From Enterococcus phoeniculicola ATCC BAA-412 (GTDB lineage Bacteria > Bacillota > Bacilli > Lactobacillales > Enterococcaceae): a DNA stretch of 64,000 bases. The stretch lies in NCBI RefSeq assembly GCF_000407505.1, contig NZ_ASWE01000004.1:186001-250000 (forward strand). The letters run 5' to 3'. Under the pieces are notes generated by a model, which was not told the DNA's origin, did not search any database, and saw nothing but the letters and a program-made list of their open reading frames with translations. The translations under genes and the position numbers were made by a program. Shown in pieces: positions 62,974-64,000 of this stretch. Position 1 is the stretch's first letter, and every line of letters begins with the position of its first letter.

Positions 62974-64000
62974 GTGAATTCAAGAAAAAGCGAAATATTG
63001 AGAACTCTGGAGCAAAAAAAACAAGGGATGACTGCCGCTGAAGTTGCAGAAATCCTAGAGATTGACCGTAGCAACGCAAGTAGATACCTTAGTGAATTAT
63101 TTAAAGAAAATAAAATAACTAAATCTTCAGGACGTCCAGTTGTTTATTCAATGGCTGAAGAACGTGAGAGTGAGTTTGGAGACAGCTCTACGGACGTTTC
63201 TTTTGATAATCTTGTTGGCGAGAACGATTCTTTGAAGGTAAGTATCCAGCAAGCAAAAGCGGCTATTTTGTACCCACCTAAAGGATTACACACTATTATC
63301 TTTGGTGAAACAGGGACAGGGAAATCGATGTTTGCAGAATGTATGTATCGTTTTGCTGTAGATTCAAACACGTTGGAAAAAGATGCACCTTTTGTTTCAT
63401 TTAACTGTGCGGATTATGCACAAAATCCTCAGCTCTTGTTTGGACATATTTTTGGTATCCGAAAAGGAGCCTATACGGGAGCAACAGAAGATAGCTTGGG
63501 ATTAATGGCCAAGGCTGATGGAGGGATTTTATTCTTAGATGAGATTCATCGTTTACCACCTGAAGGACAAGAAATGCTCTTTACCTTTATTGATAAAGGG
63601 GTTTATCGACCACTGGGAGAAAGTGAGCAGGTCTATAATGCATCTGTTCAAATTATCGGAGCGACTACCGAATCCTCAGAATCGTTTTTAACAACATTTA
63701 ATCGACGAATTCCAATGTCTATTACACTCCCTAATTTGGATTCACGTTCACTTGATGAGCGCTATGAAATTATCTCATTGTTTATTAAACAAGAGGCAAA
63801 CCGCTTGAATCAACGAATCGATGTAGAACGTGATGCGATTCTTGCATTTATGCTCTATGAAGCAGAAGGAAACATCGGTCAGATAAAAAGAGATTTAAAA
63901 CTGGTCTGTGCTAAAGCATTTTTACATTATCGAACGCATGACGAGAAACGTTTAGTAATCTATAAAAAAGATTTATCCTTACAAGTGCAAAAAGGCTTAT
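62974..64000 (+). CDS. Second LevR-like sigma-54-dependent activator, 3'-truncated by the window
   Basis: A 342-codon fragment that runs off the end. N-terminal winged helix (about 1-60, AAEVAEILEIDRSNASRYLSEL in outline), then an AAA+ domain with Walker A FGETGTGKSMF, FNCADYAQNPQLL, the sigma-54 loop GAYTGA (Tyr in place of the common Phe) and LFLDEIHRLPPEGQEML, very close to MptR at 18236. PRD and PTS domains would follow outside the window. Start is GTG at 62974 after AGGAGGG. It presumably controls another RpoN-dependent sugar PTS operon downstream. Confidence 0.88.
   Translation, partial: MNSRKSEILRTLEQKKQGMTAAEVAEILEIDRSNASRYLSELFKENKITKSSGRPVVYSMAEERESEFGDSSTDVSFDNLVGENDSLKVSIQQAKAAILYPPKGLHTIIFGETGTGKSMFAECMYRFAVDSNTLEKDAPFVSFNCADYAQNPQLLFGHIFGIRKGAYTGATEDSLGLMAKADGGILFLDEIHRLPPEGQEMLFTFIDKGVYRPLGESEQVYNASVQIIGATTESSESFLTTFNRRIPMSITLPNLDSRSLDERYEIISLFIKQEANRLNQRIDVERDAILAFMLYEAEGNIGQIKRDLKLVCAKAFLHYRTHDEKRLVIYKKDLSLQVQKGL

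Noticed and set aside
1-64000. Prophage, insertion sequence, CRISPR array or defence island
   Set aside because: No transposase, integrase, phage structural gene, cas gene or regularly spaced repeats were seen on either strand.

Overview
The window looks like a low-GC Firmicutes chromosome of the Enterococcus group (Enterococcaceae). This is inferred from AT-rich codon use with strong AGGAGG ribosome sites and frequent TTG/GTG starts, the layout of the division and cell-wall (dcw) cluster, an mpt-type mannose PTS operon with its LevR-like sigma-54 activator and ManO, T-box leaders, and small Lactobacillales proteins such as the DUF4828, DUF4044 and DUF3397 types. No prophage, insertion sequence, CRISPR array or rRNA operon is seen. 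Nearly all of it is chromosomal housekeeping and carbohydrate uptake.

Layout. 1-4.7 kb: a sugar PTS operon (BglG-type regulator cut by the window edge, ascorbate-type EIIB and EIIC, a small TPR-like protein, a class II ketose-bisphosphate aldolase and a P-loop kinase-like protein). 4.7-6.1 kb: a repeat element, tRNA-Arg(TCT) and a TM2-domain protein, all stable genes on the minus strand. 6.4-9.2 kb: a SulP anion transporter, then rplU-prp-rpmA with an L21-type leader. 9.2-12.5 kb: a long potentially folded leader before a lipoprotein and a 57-residue membrane protein; a methionine T-box controlling an orphan MetQ and MsrA; a Pyr_excise-family protein. 12.6-14.5 kb: an HxlR regulator divergent from an aldo/keto reductase and a glyoxalase-like protein, with a clear operator between them. 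14.9-18 kb: XRE regulator, ABC ATPase, FtsX-like permease, NusG-II protein. 18.2-25.2 kb: LevR/MptR activator, sigma-54 promoter and the mannose PTS genes plus manO. 25.3-27.8 kb: a LacI repressor and a GH1 glycosidase behind a promoter placed between two identical operators. 27.9-36.9 kb: pepP, asp23-like, nusB, folD, xseA, xseB, ispA, tlyA, argR, recN. 37.3-39 kb: DUF4044 protein, CorA and DUF3397 protein. 39.2-56.8 kb: dcw cluster mraZ-rsmH-ftsL-pbp2X-mraY-murD-murG-divIB-ftsA-ftsZ-ylmE-sepF-ylmG-ylmH-divIVA, then ileS behind its own T-box. 57-63 kb: zwf with a DtxR/MntR-type regulator, DUF4828 protein, sfsA, an oxidoreductase, a DEAD-box helicase, and the 5' part of a second LevR-like sigma-54 activator that runs off the end.

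The genes form several self-contained circuits. Sugar entry is tied to local regulators (BglG-type, LevR-type, LacI-type). Methionine supply and methionine repair share one T-box. Aldehyde/quinone-type detoxification shares one HxlR operator. Envelope growth and division are made as one long block that starts at MraZ-type operator repeats. I did not find a clearly new multi-gene system. The best leads are: a second, inverted set of MraZ-box-like repeats between recN and corA; ATT start codons proposed for divIB and ylmG; an unidentified nested-stem leader at 9.3-9.44 kb; a sugar operon in which a P-loop kinase sits where a PfkB kinase is expected; and a terminator hairpin that doubles as probable activator sites in front of the sigma-54 promoter.
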